Part shown: positions 35,187 to 47,059 of the stretch, piece by piece
Layout of the letters: each line of letters opens with the position of its first letter
How positions within the stretch are numbered: position 1 is the stretch's first letter
Assembly (NCBI RefSeq): GCF_000764305.2
Contig: NW_025936659.1
Span: 434,001 to 498,000 of the forward strand
Length of the DNA stretch: 64,000 bases
Direction: 5' to 3'
Origin: Hyalella azteca
Lineage: Eukaryota; Arthropoda; Malacostraca; Amphipoda; Hyalellidae
Notes under the pieces: generated by a model
Databases searched by the model: none
What the model saw: the letters and a program-made list of their open reading frames with translations, nothing else
What the model was told of the DNA's origin: nothing
Made by a program: the position numbers and the translations under genes

Positions 35187-35780
35187 GCGTCACGTCACTT
35201 TCTTACGGTGGTCGTAGTGAAGTCGTTATAGTTGTCTCATTACTGTCGTCAAAAACTAGATTAGGTAAAAATATATATTTATGTAAGCTACATATGCATG
35301 ATATATTACATTTATATATACACTGTCACGTCACTTTCTTGCGGTGGTCGTAGTGAACTCGTTAGTCGTCTCATTACTGTCGTCCAAAACTCGATTAGGT
35401 AAAAATATATATTTATGTAAGGTACTACATATACATATATTACAAATATTTATACACTGTCACGTCACTTTCTTACGATGGTCGTAGTGAAGTCGTTAGT
35501 CGTCTCATTACTGTCGTCAAAAACTAGATTAGGTAAAAATATATATTTATGTAAGGTACATATACATATATTACATATATTTATACACTGTCACGTCACT
35601 TTCTTACGGTGGTCGTAGTGAAGTCGTTAGTTGTCTCATTACTGCGTCCAAAACTAGATTAGGTAAAAATATATATTAATGTAAGGTACATATATTACAT
35701 ATATTTATACACTGTCACGTCACTTTCTTACGGTGGTCGCAGTTAAGTCGTTAGACGTCCCATTACTGCGTCCAAAACCC
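35187..35780. repeat. 124-136-bp tandem repeat, about 4.5 copies
   Basis: Each unit contains CTGTCACGTCACTTTCTTAC, GGTGGTCGTAGTGAAGTCGT, TAGTCGTCTCATTACTGTCG and CAAAAACTAGATTAGGTAAA followed by a TATATATTTATGTAAGGTAC stretch. Start points are near 35190, 35326, 35461, 35592 and 35716. Length differences come from the AT-rich linker, and the last copy is partial. Confidence 0.9.
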
Positions 35781-37040
35781 CATATAGTCCTGGTCCCATT
35801 TTTCCTGAGGGAACCACACGGCCGCGACAGTCACAAAGTGTGGGCGGTTGAGCAAGCAGTTTTTCCATCAACTCTCGCTCAAGTCGGCCGCTTTGCTGCA
35901 CTGGAACCGTAATGGAAGACTTCACTTTGCTCTCACTTTCAGATCGTTTGAGCTGAGCAACGAACTTGCTTCCTGTCGCACCAGAATTTCAAGTTAGACA
36001 AAGACGCACATGAAGCGATCTGTTGCAATGTGCACTAAATGTTGCAATATATCCTTATTTTCATACACTTATGTTTGCTTATAGTCCAAAGAATGGTTCA
36101 AACCGTCAATTAGTGTCGAATTTTGGTTGCATGTTTTCGTTTAACATGCTAACGTAGTGACAAAATATTTTTATCTGTAAGAATCCAAGCAAAGAAATAC
36201 CATGTAATCGTACTTCATTATTAATTTGGTCTTACACAAAAAATTTTGGCACATGAATATGATACAATTTTAATCAAATTATTTATGAATAAGTGTGAGC
36301 TCGAGCTGCTCTCAGTGTTTGGTTAGGAGAGGAACTCGAGGCAAAGTTCAGCGGTTCTGAATAAGGAGCAATCAACGGGCACGCCTTAGTATATCCTGTC
36401 ACCCCGTAGCAAGTTGGAAGCTTGTTAATTCATTTTAATTAATTCAAACGTCGTATCAATTTCACACAAGTAAAAAATAATTATTAAACGCTATATTACA
36501 TGCAGAAATTGCAAAACTGGACGGTGTACGTTTTTACTAAATGTTCGTTTAGTTCGAAAAAGATTTAAAATGCATAAAAAGCTACATAAAAGGCATTATT
36601 CTTGTAAACCTTTCTTGTCTGTTTCCGAAATAGCTAACACAAGACGGATATACTAACACATTTACAGTTCATCATCATATATCATCTATGTCATCAGATT
36701 CCCTGAGCACAAAGCAAACAGAATTCTTATACTATATAGGAGCTATTGAGCTTTTTAACCTGATGAAATCCTCCAATACCTGACAATATAAACGTTTGAC
36801 CATTACCCTGCTACTTATTTATAAGATTGTTCTGTACTTGAAACAAATTCCTGAGGGAATATATATGGAAACTCGCATGTGGTTGTACGACCTCTATTAC
36901 TTATCACTGACCACAGAGTGACGGTATGAAGGACTCATTTGCATTGCGACCTGCGAAGCATGAGAGTCGATCGATCACTTATTGTACCGCACGAAAGCTT
37001 TACGTAAACGCGCAGTGAGACGTGTAATATATACTGCACA
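35781..37040. other. Gene-free stretch
   Basis: No supported coding. The 60-codon minus frame at 35743-35925 starts within the flanking repeat and overlaps a GC-richer patch; it is not convincing. Confidence 0.4.
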
Positions 37041-37044
37041 TGAT

Positions 37045-37300
37045 CAATCATATAATATCATATATTATTACTGTATAAAATCTTACTATATGAGATTTTG
37101 CAACATATATTGTATGGTAATTCATCAGTCCTATATTATACTCGTACCTGTAACTGTCATTTTAAATTCCACATATATTAATATTATCATATATTATTAC
37201 TGTATAAAATCTTACTATATGAGATTTTGCAACATATATTACATGGTAATTCATCAGTCCTATATTATACTCGTACCTGTACCTGTCATTTTAAATTCAA
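37045..37300. repeat. 129-bp tandem duplication
   Basis: Two nearly identical units contain ATCATATATTATTACTGTAT, AAAATCTTACTATATGAGAT, GTAATTCATCAGTCCTATAT and ATACTCGTACCTGTAACTGT. The period is a multiple of three, which explains the repeated plus-strand frame at 36982-37392. Confidence 0.88.
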
Positions 37301-37309
37301 GTGCAGTGC

Positions 37310-40030
37310 GACCTGCATTGCACTGCGCTCTAATGATGAAGTCGCCTTTCTCTCTCAGTCCAACCCTTGATTGTGTGACGCAAGACGGGTAGTTAGGTTT
37401 CTTAACTTTGAACTTTTTACCATACTTCACATTCAATCGTCAATTGGATAGTTGGATCTTAATATTAATATTTAGCTGAGTAACCTTCACGAAGGAGTAT
37501 GCACATTCAGAATTCAAAAGTAAAATTCAGGTTTAAAAATTTTGGCAATGCGTCCGACATTATACTAGACTATTTTAATGCTTGACAACGAAAATATTTT
37601 TCTTAGTTATCCTAATATTATAATGATGAAATGATTATATTCTCATCAGGAAATATATAATGCTTCGTATTACTTGAGAAAATGCCCAAAAATCATCTCG
37701 ATGTGTAACCACATATGCCAAGGATAATAAAATTCTTCCAAATATAATTAAATATTAAAGAGCACGGAACAGGAACAGTTCTAAAGGACAGAAAACATTC
37801 ATCAAAAATACAGATCAGAGACATTGTGACCTCACAGAACTGACATTGGCAGAGAGCTAATGGAAAGTAGTATATATTGGACAGCCGACTGCTATATGGC
37901 ACATGTTGCAAAGAAAATATTTCTTTCACAATGTGATACATATCTGTTCCATGATTTCATAAGATTTCGTACAAGTGTTTTAAAGTTGCATTTGTTTCTT
38001 CAAAAAAGTGAATGGGTGACGGATTCCTGCAAACTCATTCTCGAAATTTATCATCCTCATGCAATTTATTTTAGCTCTGCAAATACGAACCTTCAGCTGC
38101 GCTGCCCAATTGTGGTAGCAGTGACAGCGCCCTTTTATATGGAAGCCAAGAACAAACAGGCACTGAAATCTTTTCCAAAAAATACTTACTGGTCCATTTG
38201 ATTTTATGCAATTTTGAAGCTGAATTTTTTCATCTCCTCTGCTCATATAGAACAGAAATGTTCTTGTTTCGCGAAAAATAAATTCGATTGCCTACTTGCA
38301 AAATTTGAATTTTCAGGGTTTTCCTTAATGTACTTTGCTTGTATATTTCAGATGTAAGTAAGCAGTTAATGAACAAGTGAGTGAATGCCGACAGCTGTGC
38401 CCAGATACCAACTGAGTTCCGAATGCTACATTTATTCCATGATTCAAACTTAAATTTATTAGAGTCACTATCTCTAGTGGCGGCTGCATTGAAATTCCAA
38501 TCAGGTAATCAAAAAGTAATCGAGACCACAAGCCTAGCATTCATCGAGGTCAGTTTCGATGCCTTAGATCGAGCTCCGACTAAAGCCAAAATTAAAAAAA
38601 TTAATTAAAGTTAAAACCTCATTTTAAAGTATTATGATGGACCTCAATTCTATTGTTGATCAAACAATCTGAAAAAAATGCGTATTTCTGTTTTTAAAGT
38701 TTTTGATTGGAGTTGACACTTGGTGAAATTTTAACATGTATAAACAATTGATTCGTTGACTTTTTTTGCTCTGGAAATTAGTTTTCAATTGATACCGTCG
38801 TGCACTAGTATTGGGATGCTAATTCAGAGCTCACTGGCGTGAATGCGTTAATGGTTCATGAATGAAACAAACCGAGATTTTCATCTCGTGATCGTGGATA
38901 GAATCAGAGAGAATGGCATATACTAGTATACGTTTTAACGTACAATGATGTCAGCATTTAAAATAAGGCTGGTTTATTGAAGCACGTAATCTAATTAAGG
39001 ACGCTGCGTTTATTCTTACAACCAGCACTTCGTACGATTACCAACGCCTGTACTTGCTCTGCTTGAACTAGTTGATGGATTTATAACAAAGAAAGAGGAT
39101 TTGCACCCCAGTAAATATTACAATATTGCCATAAAATATCTCCATAATAAATGCACAGCTTGTGCATACTATATACAGGGCCTTGTAATACTAGATTATT
39201 TGCACTAAGAAGGAACACGAAAGCAACACATGAATGAACCATTTCCAGTATCAGACAAAAATATAACCTGCCACGATATGTTCCTGATGACTGACGCTAT
39301 CAGGCGACATTGACTTTACAGTGGAACTTAGAAAATTTGCTTAAACGAATTATGTGAAATAAGATAAATATACGAACGGAACCTCACTCTCACACCCAAA
39401 GGTCCGATCTGTCATCTTCAAAATTGTTGTAATATGATGCGAGTAACAAATAACTGATTGCTCGTTCACAGTTCGTTCAACTGAGGTAATACTAACTCAT
39501 TGTAGTAACAAATATTAGCGTCGTATGTAGCTTATGGCCTAATAAGCAATAACTATAACATGATAACTTATAAAAACTTCTTCGCTTGTACTCTGGATAT
39601 TTGAATCAGTCAGGAGTAAATGATTGAAAAAGACACGCCTGTATCACTTCCAACTGCAACTGCATACTTTCGACTCGTTATGCCTATCTAGTTGTTATGG
39701 TAATGAGCTTAATAGTTGAGAAATTCTATCTTAGGTATATCTGGCATGCTTCTTAATGGATGAATGCTTACCCTTTTGATATCGCTTGCAATACCCGAGC
39801 TGCTAAAATACCATGCTGTTGCTGCAGCAGCACGCAGCACCCATGCTCAGCACCACAATAATTGTCGAGGTTTCTTCATCTGCAGCGTAACTTGTTTTCT
39901 CGACCACTCGTATTTTGGCGGCAAGGTCAAATCTGCTTCGAATGAGGAATTATTGAAAGGATTTCAGTAGCCGAAATTTGAATTGTTGACGAAATTCATT
40001 GGTGAATTCATTGATAAGAGCGAGAAAAAT
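37310..40030. other. Gene-free stretch
   Basis: AT-rich, with overlapping short frames on both strands (37693-38246, 38325-38608) that show no domain, codon bias or splice structure. Nothing supported. Confidence 0.4.
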
Positions 40031-40035
40031 CGAGA

Positions 40036-40145
40036 CTATTCTTCATATTGAACAATATGAAGAATATTGTTCAATATGTTCAATATTGAACAAACATACA
40101 TATTGAACAAACTCAAGTCGTCTTGTTCAATATGTTCTATGTAGA
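40036..40145. repeat. Complex palindrome of TTGAACAATATGAAG units
   Basis: TATTCTTCATATT and AATATGAAGAATA (about 40037-40065) are exact inverse complements around a 3-nt loop. They are followed by several more direct and inverted copies of TTGTTCAATATGTTC up to 40140. The stretch can fold into alternative hairpins. Confidence 0.75.
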
Positions 40146-40477
40146 CCATTGTCTTGTTTATGACAATCATGACAATCTTCACAGTGACATTAAATGGATA
40201 AAAATTAAATCTTCTTGCATGGCACATCGAACTTGTTATCATTCTCGTCTTGTCTTCGAATAGACAATTCCGGAATCACTCGTTAGTGATCAGTTTCTAG
40301 GTCACAAATTGGTCCCAGCTTCCACCATTCTCGATTGAAATTCTCCCGTTGTCCATTGATCATGAAGATATTTGCAATAAATCTCATGTTCTCATTCTCT
40401 TCAACTGCAACTGTTGCGTAAAATTGTCGCTGTTGCGTGCGCAAGCGTACGCCTCCCCCTGTGAGCTCCAAGTAAAC

Positions 40478-40633
40478 ATGACCATCACGGCGCCCCAGAT
40501 TGACATGAACACCACAACTGCTCCAGTTCCATGCACGCTTTCCTGTCCAGAGTTCCAGGCTGTGACCGCAGACGATCCACGCAATGCTTACCTGCTTTCC
40601 AGACTAGGATACGAGGATATCTGGGCTAATTAG
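40478..40633 (+). CDS. Candidate terminal exon, unknown product
   Basis: From ATG 40478 (context AAACATGA) the frame reads MTITAPQIDMNTTTAPVPCT and ends …NAYLLSRLGYEDIWAN at TAG 40633, 51 codons. The stretch is far richer in GC and in C/G third positions than its neighbours, which favours coding. AATAAA follows at 40643-40648. The frame is also open upstream to 40349, and CGCCTCCCCCTGTGAG before 40462 could be an acceptor, so this may be a last exon rather than a complete gene. A phase-0 acceptor there would not fit after exon A. No family is recognised. An R1 repeat starts only about 50 bp downstream. Confidence 0.35.
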   Translation: MTITAPQIDMNTTTAPVPCTLSCPEFQAVTADDPRNAYLLSRLGYEDIWAN

Positions 40634-40681
40634 AGTGAAAGAAATAAAATATTTCGGGGAACTGAGTTGTTGGGGTTTAGT

Positions 40682-40846
40682 ATTTTTAGCGCATTTTCTC
40701 ATTTATGGAAAAAATACCCTATTGTGCTCGTCATGTCCGTCCGTCTGTCCATCCGTCCGTCCGTCGGTCCGTGACTTCATGTTTTCGTCGACGAGAAATT
40801 CGCTCTCTGTGACTCACTGCAGTGAGTACTGAGTTATATATTTTTT
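40682..40846 (+). repeat. Interspersed repeat R1, copy 3
   Basis: This is the longest and clearest copy: GCGCATTTTCTCATTTATGG, CTATTGTGCTCGTCATGTCC, then an expanded GTCCGTCC run, GTGACTTCATGTTTTCGTCG, CTCTCTGTGACTCACTGCAG and TGAGTACTGAGTTATATA. The hairpin position holds TTTTCGTCGACGAGAAA. It differs from copy 2 by about one base in eight. Confidence 0.82.
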
Positions 40847-40849
40847 AGA

Positions 40850-41958
40850 TTTTGTTATCGTAAGGTGCCTTGTATTTGTGCCGCTATTTCTCATGACTAT
40901 TAAACTAGATTTTTTAAGTATTCATTATATTTTACATTCTAAATCGTCCGTAAAACCGATAATCTTGAAAATCAGTGATTGAATTTAAGACGTTAAATTT
41001 GTTTCTCGCAATGAAGTGCAATTCCTGCCCCGCAGGATTATCAACATATACGCGACTCTCAATTCTTCAAGGTTTTTACGCTCTTTAAGCCTGAGCTTGC
41101 ATCCGCTTTAGCGTTGCCTGTCCTAAGAATTCGAATGTTTTTGTGAGCTCCACGACTCTTCGAAAACCTTGCCCTGTGATCATCATTAAACGCTGCGACT
41201 GCCACCGGATATTGACGCGTCCTGCGTGAGGCTGATGTTTTACGGAGCGGCTCCTCGAATTTCCGCAAAATACCAAAACAGAGGAAAATCCCCGAGAAAA
41301 AAAAAACAGCGTTTACACGAGACGCCTTACGACTTCTGTCACATAGTATATAAATATGTAGGTATAACAGTACAGGATATCTATTAGTACGTAAATATCG
41401 AAAATAGTAAAATTCTATTAAAAATATTACTGTATTTATTTTATAATTGATGTTTCTTTGATTCAAGTATGCAATTTGCGTATAATTCATTTGAAAATAA
41501 ATTTCATTGAATTTGTATGAGTACACGAATAATTTTTCATCGCCCTATTTTGTATCTTAAATGGACATCAGAGTTTCACTCACGATTGATAGAGATGCTA
41601 GTACCTGAGATTGCGAATCAAGTTCTTTAGAATCCTTGCCAACAACTCTCGATTGTTAGATGGTTTAGTTTTAGAATGATCCGTTTAAACCCACTTTCAA
41701 CTCCCGGTTACAAATTTGAAGGAAATTATAATTTTTCGTGCCTGAAAACATTTATAAATACGTTTTTATTTAAGTGTTGCCAATATACACGTACAGCGGT
41801 ATGCTCTGACATCACCGAGGATAATTCTTACCGGTTTCATCTTATGTACTCGTCGCGCCAGGTTCTGTAGCGTGGGCAGTAGAGGGTTGCTATCCACTCG
41901 GTTCTGACTCCAGGACGGCGACACGTTCTGATGTTGCAGGCGACGGAGAGATAATTAG
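40850..41958. other. Gene-free stretch
   Basis: No exon supported. The 155-codon minus frame 41059-41526 is cut by no splice signal and has a poorly biased, AT-driven composition; it overlaps another minus frame and is probably chance. Confidence 0.35.
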
Positions 41959-42165
41959 GGAGAGTGGCGTTCCCACTCTGTACCATCATTAGAGTGTTCT
42001 AATCTGTTCTATCGTTTGGATGGAAGGCAGGTGATGCTGTGTGTTGAATAGAGGTAATAGAGAGGAGTGGTGTTCCCACTCGTACCATCATTAGAGTGTT
42101 CTAATCTGTTCTATCGTTAGGATGGAAGGCAGGTGATGCTGTGTGTTGAATAGAGGTAATTATGA
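41959..42165. repeat. 101-bp tandem duplication
   Basis: Two copies share GAGTGGCGTTCCCACTCTGT or its variant, ACCATCATTAGAGTGTTCTA, TCTGTTCTATCGTTTGGATG and GAAGGCAGGTGATGCTGTGT. They start near 41962 and 42063. A third, decayed start (TGTATTCCCACTCTATTCCATC) follows at 42170. Confidence 0.87.
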
Positions 42166-42531
42166 AGAATTGTATTCCCACTCTATTCCATCGATGTAAT
42201 TCCCCATAGAATTCTTTGCGTGAGAGTTAATTTTCCATGGAATTCTGTGTGTGAAAGGTAATTTTTCATAAAATTCTGTTCATTTCTGTGAAGTGTTCTT
42301 TTCTGTGTAATTTAGTTTGGGTAACCAGTCATAACGAAGTCTGTGAGTGAGAGCTTGGTACCAGAGAGAAGTAAGTGCGGCACAAATAGAGACGACCTCC
42401 TCCATAATAAGCCACGCCGGCAGCCAGCAAGCGACCGCCAAAGAAGCTCGGGTGACCTTCGTCTTCTGGCATCGGACGACGACTTACAGACTGCGACTGC
42501 TGGGTATGAACCTTGCCCGAGTACCAGGCAT

Positions 42532-42800
42532 CTGACATCTGATGTTGAATCGACGTTGAATGGAGAGGAATTTTATTGAATTAACGGTAATCAAGAGTTG
42601 TTTAAAAGTAATTTGCACAATTGGGTGCTAAGTACTTTAAACCGGGTACGTACTTTAAAATACCTGAACCAGGCATCTGACATTGAATCGACGTTGAATG
42701 AACAGAGATTTCATTGAATTAAAGTTAATTAAGCGTTGTTTAGAGGTAATTTACACGATTGGGTGCTAAGTACTTTAATCCGGGTACGTACTTTAAAATA
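42532..42800. repeat. 129-bp tandem duplication
   Basis: Two copies share CAGGCATCTGACAT, TGAATCGACGTTGAATG, TAATTTGCACAATTGGGTGC (first copy; the second has TAATTTACACGATTG) and TAAGTACTTTAAACCGGGTA followed by CGTACTTTAAAATACCT. The first starts near 42525 and the second near 42660. Confidence 0.87.
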
Positions 42801-42804
42801 CCTA

Positions 42805-45470
42805 ATGCATGCATGATATTTTTCTATGAAAAAAAGTATTTTCAGTTTGCATATCATTGGAAGGAATCGGAGCAGAAATTATTATCATATAGATTACGAT
42901 CCACGTCCTAATTTTTGGTATCCGGATTTCGGTAAGCGATAAAAAGTACCGTCCTTGGGGTTATTATTTACTAATTGCGCATGACTGCAAATTTTACTGG
43001 GTGTGTAACTTTGAAAAGTTTACACACTAAACTATTAGAAGTACACACAACAAAATGCCTCCAAAATGCCGATATTCTGGACCATAAAATAACGTTTACA
43101 TTAAAAACGGACGTTTTTAATATAACGATTTTTAAAAATGTCACGCTCACAGAAAATGAACCATAAGCAGCATAGCGAAATTTCTGTCACATCGACTGTG
43201 TTTTTAATTTATGTTAAATATTTATAATAATATCAATTAGTTTCGATTTGTTTTAAGGATAGTTTCTTATAGCGCATTGATGTCATGCATGTTTAACTTC
43301 GTTGATGAGACGCTTAATTGCCTAGCTGCAATTGCTGGATCACGAAGGCGTTTAGGTAATAAATAAAATTTGCATGATCGACTTGGCATGAATATGGTTA
43401 TTTGCTAATCAAAATAGTAATTCGATCACTATATTACTTTTCATTTATTTAAACTATTTAATTAGTGGATTAGACTTTGCAAGTTATCCAAGCAGTTGTA
43501 ATGAAATAGTTTATCGGATGCATTTTAATGATCGAATTTGCTTGCGCAGCTAAAAGGCTGTAGTAACGTGGCTAGCTTAAGTCTATCTATGCCAGCCGTT
43601 CTTCGCAATTTTTTTCGAGAAGCACCATCTGGAAGATCAAGTCCGAGTATGCAGACCATGCATGCTTTATCTGCCACAGAACCCGAGCTTCTGATAACAC
43701 AGATGCCGATGACCCGAGTAGTCCTAGCAGATGTTCGCTCATTAATCCTGCGGTCGGAAGCAAGAATAAAAATTATTATTATTCTTTTTTTAAATTGATA
43801 AAACTTCGATTGGAATGTTTGCTAATGCATCGCACGGCCTCTGTCAACGTGGACGAATAGCCGGTCTATAATTAATACGCGCTACTTTTTGTGCGTCTTT
43901 CAAATGTTTTTTGTTTAATTTTTTATAGTTACTTTGATTCACAACAAAACCAACATCATAATATTACTAACATATTCAGTGGTTTGTGCATAACATTTTG
44001 TTTAATTTTTGAAGTCGTCAAATTGACGTTTACTCATTCTCGTTCACTTATATTGAACGATAAATAGCTAAAAAATTAAATAAGAAATAAAATAACATTA
44101 AAAAATTACAATAGGGATCACGACTGGGATTAAGCGTCGCCAAGACCTAGTCTTTCGTTGAGGCGTAGAAATAATTCTGTCTTTCGGACCGAGTCGAGCG
44201 TTAGAGAGAAAGCTGGTAGCTATTATTCGTTAAATCCTAGGCTATAAAGGCCAAGCGACACCCACGAGGCTTGCTTCAAATTCTTGTGGTATTACCGGCC
44301 TTTACGACAACCTGGGGGAGAAGAAAGCGAAGCGTCCGAGTGCGAAGGGAAATAATTTTCTGACACCTTGAAAAAAAATTTTTAAGTCCCTTGTGGCTGG
44401 TTGTTTATATTTTCAACATCAAAGGAAATATTCATTTAAATGAATATTTTATTTTTAAATGAAATTTAAATTCATTTTTATCATTCTCTGAATGAGAAAA
44501 CAAAGCGTAAGTGTTTGATTTATGTGAGAAATTTTAATTTGCGTGACAAATATTTTGTTAGTGAGTCGTCATTACACCTCACTGGCGTTCGGCATTAGGT
44601 TTTTTTCTTTAAGTCATTCACTGAGTTCCCGCTGAACTGAAGACTTCCAGCTTCGTCGTAGTCGCTGCTCAGGTCCGGTAATGAAATTTTACGAAGTACC
44701 GAGGAGTGCGTTAAAAACCGATATTTTTTCCCTGCAAGAGGAAAGAAGGAAAATTACAGGCTTTGTTATCCCAGCATAAATGCTTAGCCTTGACCCGCTT
44801 GACCCCAGAACTGGCAAGAACCGATACGACAAAGTTTCTGCCAAGTCACTCAGGCTCAACGCTTACACAGACGATTTTATTTACGAATCTATTTAATTGT
44901 TTACTTTCGTTGAAATGCATTATAAACATTAAATAATAACTTTATAATTTTTAATTATTTTAAATTTTATGCTTCAGATATGAGTGAATAATTTTTCGGT
45001 TCCAAGTGTATTTTTGAAAAAATAAATGTCCCCTATGGTTCCCACCTTGTAAAATATAATTTTCTTCAAAAGGATACAGTCAATATTTGTGATTAAAATG
45101 TCCAACCCTTAAAGTTTTTCTGGCTCGGTTTTTCTGCTCGCACGCCGTTTGCTCAATTTATTTTCCACGACCACCGATTCCCCCAGGAATTTTTACTGCA
45201 GTCATCCTGAGTTTCCTTCGTGTTTACTGTTGTTTCTTGTGCTTGAAGTCAAACTAACATCTATTCGACATAATAGAACATTTTCCTGCTTTTCCAGCGT
45301 GGTGTTATTGAAATTTCTGCTTTCAGGATCTTCAAGTAATGTCATGGCTTTAATATTTTGTTTCCATCCGAAGCCAATTGTACGAAAACTCACCTCTTGA
45401 AATACTAATGTTATTTTGAAATTCAATGATTGCTAACTAGTGACAATTACAGATCTGGTGGTAGCTGGTA
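42805..45470. other. Noncoding stretch with one exon-like block
   Basis: Mostly AT-rich sequence without supported coding. At 43550-43770 a GC-richer block follows a good acceptor-like CTTGCGCAG and is open in more than one frame on both strands (see findings), so no frame can be chosen. GC-richer patches also occur at 44110-44340 and 44600-44700. Confidence 0.4.
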
Positions 45471-45479
45471 GTTACGAGT

Positions 45480-45625
45480 GCATCATTTTAAAATTGGAAT
45501 ATTATTGGAATTGGGAATATTATATTATTGGAGAATGAGAATATTAATAATATATATTATTATTATTATCATCATTATCATGAGAATATTATTGGTGTGG
45601 CCACCATAATATTCTCATAACAAAT
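45480..45625. repeat. AT-rich imperfect palindromes (GAATATTATTGG)
   Basis: Repeated GGAATATTAT, ATGAGAATATTA and their inverse (ATAATATTCTCAT) surround a TATTATTATTATCATCATTATCAT simple repeat. ATGAGAATATTATTGGTG and CACCATAATATTCTCAT form a near-perfect hairpin around GGC near 45580-45616. Confidence 0.7.
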
Positions 45626-45677
45626 TCAAGGCGCATGCTAACAAAATGCATGAATGATTTCACGCCGCTATTTTGCC

Positions 45678-46036
45678 GTCAACACATATTCCAACACAAA
45701 TGTTGCCACATTTGCCATTGTTGAAGTCAACACGTATTCCTACACAAATGTTGCCACATTTGCCATTGTTGACGTCAACACATATTCCTACACAAATGTT
45801 GCCACATTTGCCATTGTTGACGTCAACACATATTCCAACACAAATGTTGCCACATTTGCCATTGTTGACGTCAACACATATTCCTACACAAATGTTGCCA
45901 CATTTGCCATTGTTGACGTCAGCACATATTCCAACACAAATGTTGCCACATTTGCCATCGTTGACGTCAAAACATATTCCTACACAAATGTTGCCACATT
46001 TGCCATTGTTGACGTCAACACATATTCCTATGATAA
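45678..46036. repeat. 48-bp minisatellite, 7.5 copies, open in two frames
   Basis: GTCAACACATATTCCTACAC-AAATGTTGCCACATTTGCCATTGTTGAC recurs exactly every 48 bp from 45678, 45726, 45774, 45822, 45870, 45918, 45966 and 46014. Each unit contains the palindromic core ATGTTGCCACATTTGCCAT and ends in GACGTC. Because 48 is a multiple of three and the unit lacks stops, two plus frames are open as 16-residue repeats (VNTYSYTNVATFAIVD and STHIPTQMLPHLPLLT). Openness in both frames with equal neatness argues for a noncoding array. Confidence 0.93.
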
Positions 46037-46699
46037 TTTTACGTAGTTAATGAGTGTCGTTGGCGCGGTTAATGCACCGCGAGACTTAACGGCGAAGTCG
46101 CGGTCTCTCAATTCCTTGCAGGCAATTTTCACGGGAGCTTCTCCGCGATGTTGTGGCCGCATCCAGAAATTGTCATGTTCTTAGCCACGTCATATACAAG
46201 AGATCATCATTAAGATTGTGGTTTCCTTGAGCTCAGCCAGAAGCCCGGCCGGAGTATGTGCCGAGACGTCACAAATTACAGAGACAGCAACATTCGCATA
46301 AAATTTTGTGGCTCGAAACCCCTTTTCCGTTCAGCAAATTGGCTTTGCCTTTCAAGTAAGATTTTTCACTGAAAAAGATTCTGAGAGTCTGGATAAGAAT
46401 ATAGAGAGTTCATAGAAATCTCGACTAGTTTCCATCTTTTTCGATGTTATTTCGGAAAATATTAAATGACTATAAATTGGTAACTTAAACATCCAAAGAA
46501 TTATAAGTGAACTCTCGTTATGGTTTCGTTAGACAAGTTTCAAGCAGCTCGGTGGAAAAGTTTCGTAAAAAAGTTCAGCTGCGTGCCGAATTTTTCTGAT
46601 TCATCTCCCAATGTTATGACGATAATGACTTTCTTGTGGAATTGGTCTCCTAACGCTCTGTTTACTGCTGCGTTCTCTAAAGCTCAATGTGCAAGCGAT

Positions 46700-47052
46700 C
46701 GTTTCACTGTAGGATATCTCAACACGGTGTCCACTTGCCGTATGGTTTCACTGTAGGATATCTCAACACGGTGTCCACTTTCCGTATGGTTTCACTGTAG
46801 GATATCTCAACACGGTGTCCACTTGCCGTATGGTTTCACTATAGGATATCTAAACACGGTGTCCACTTGCCGTATGGTTTCACTGTAGGATATCTCAACA
46901 CGGTGTCCACTTGCCGTATGGTTTCACTGTAGGATATCTCAACACGGTGTCCAATTGCCGTATGGTTTCACTGTAGGATATCTCAACACGGTGTCCACTT
47001 GCCGTATGGTTTCACTATAGGATATCTCAACACTGCGTCCAATTGCCGTATG
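46700..47052. repeat. 44-bp minisatellite, 8 copies
   Basis: The unit GTTTCACTGTAGGATATCTC-AACACGGTGTCCACTTGCCGTATG starts near 46700, 46745, 46790, 46834, 46878, 46922, 46966 and 47010. Copies are nearly identical, with single-base variants (CTATAGG, CCAATTGCC). It lies about 0.7 kb after the 48-bp array. Confidence 0.92.
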
Positions 47053-47059
47053 GTTCGTA

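Noticed and set aside
36982..37392. Plus-strand 136-codon frame with a repeated YYYCIKSYYMRFCNIY segment
   Set aside because: By-product of the 129-bp tandem duplication; composition is AT-driven and the frame lacks splice or start support.
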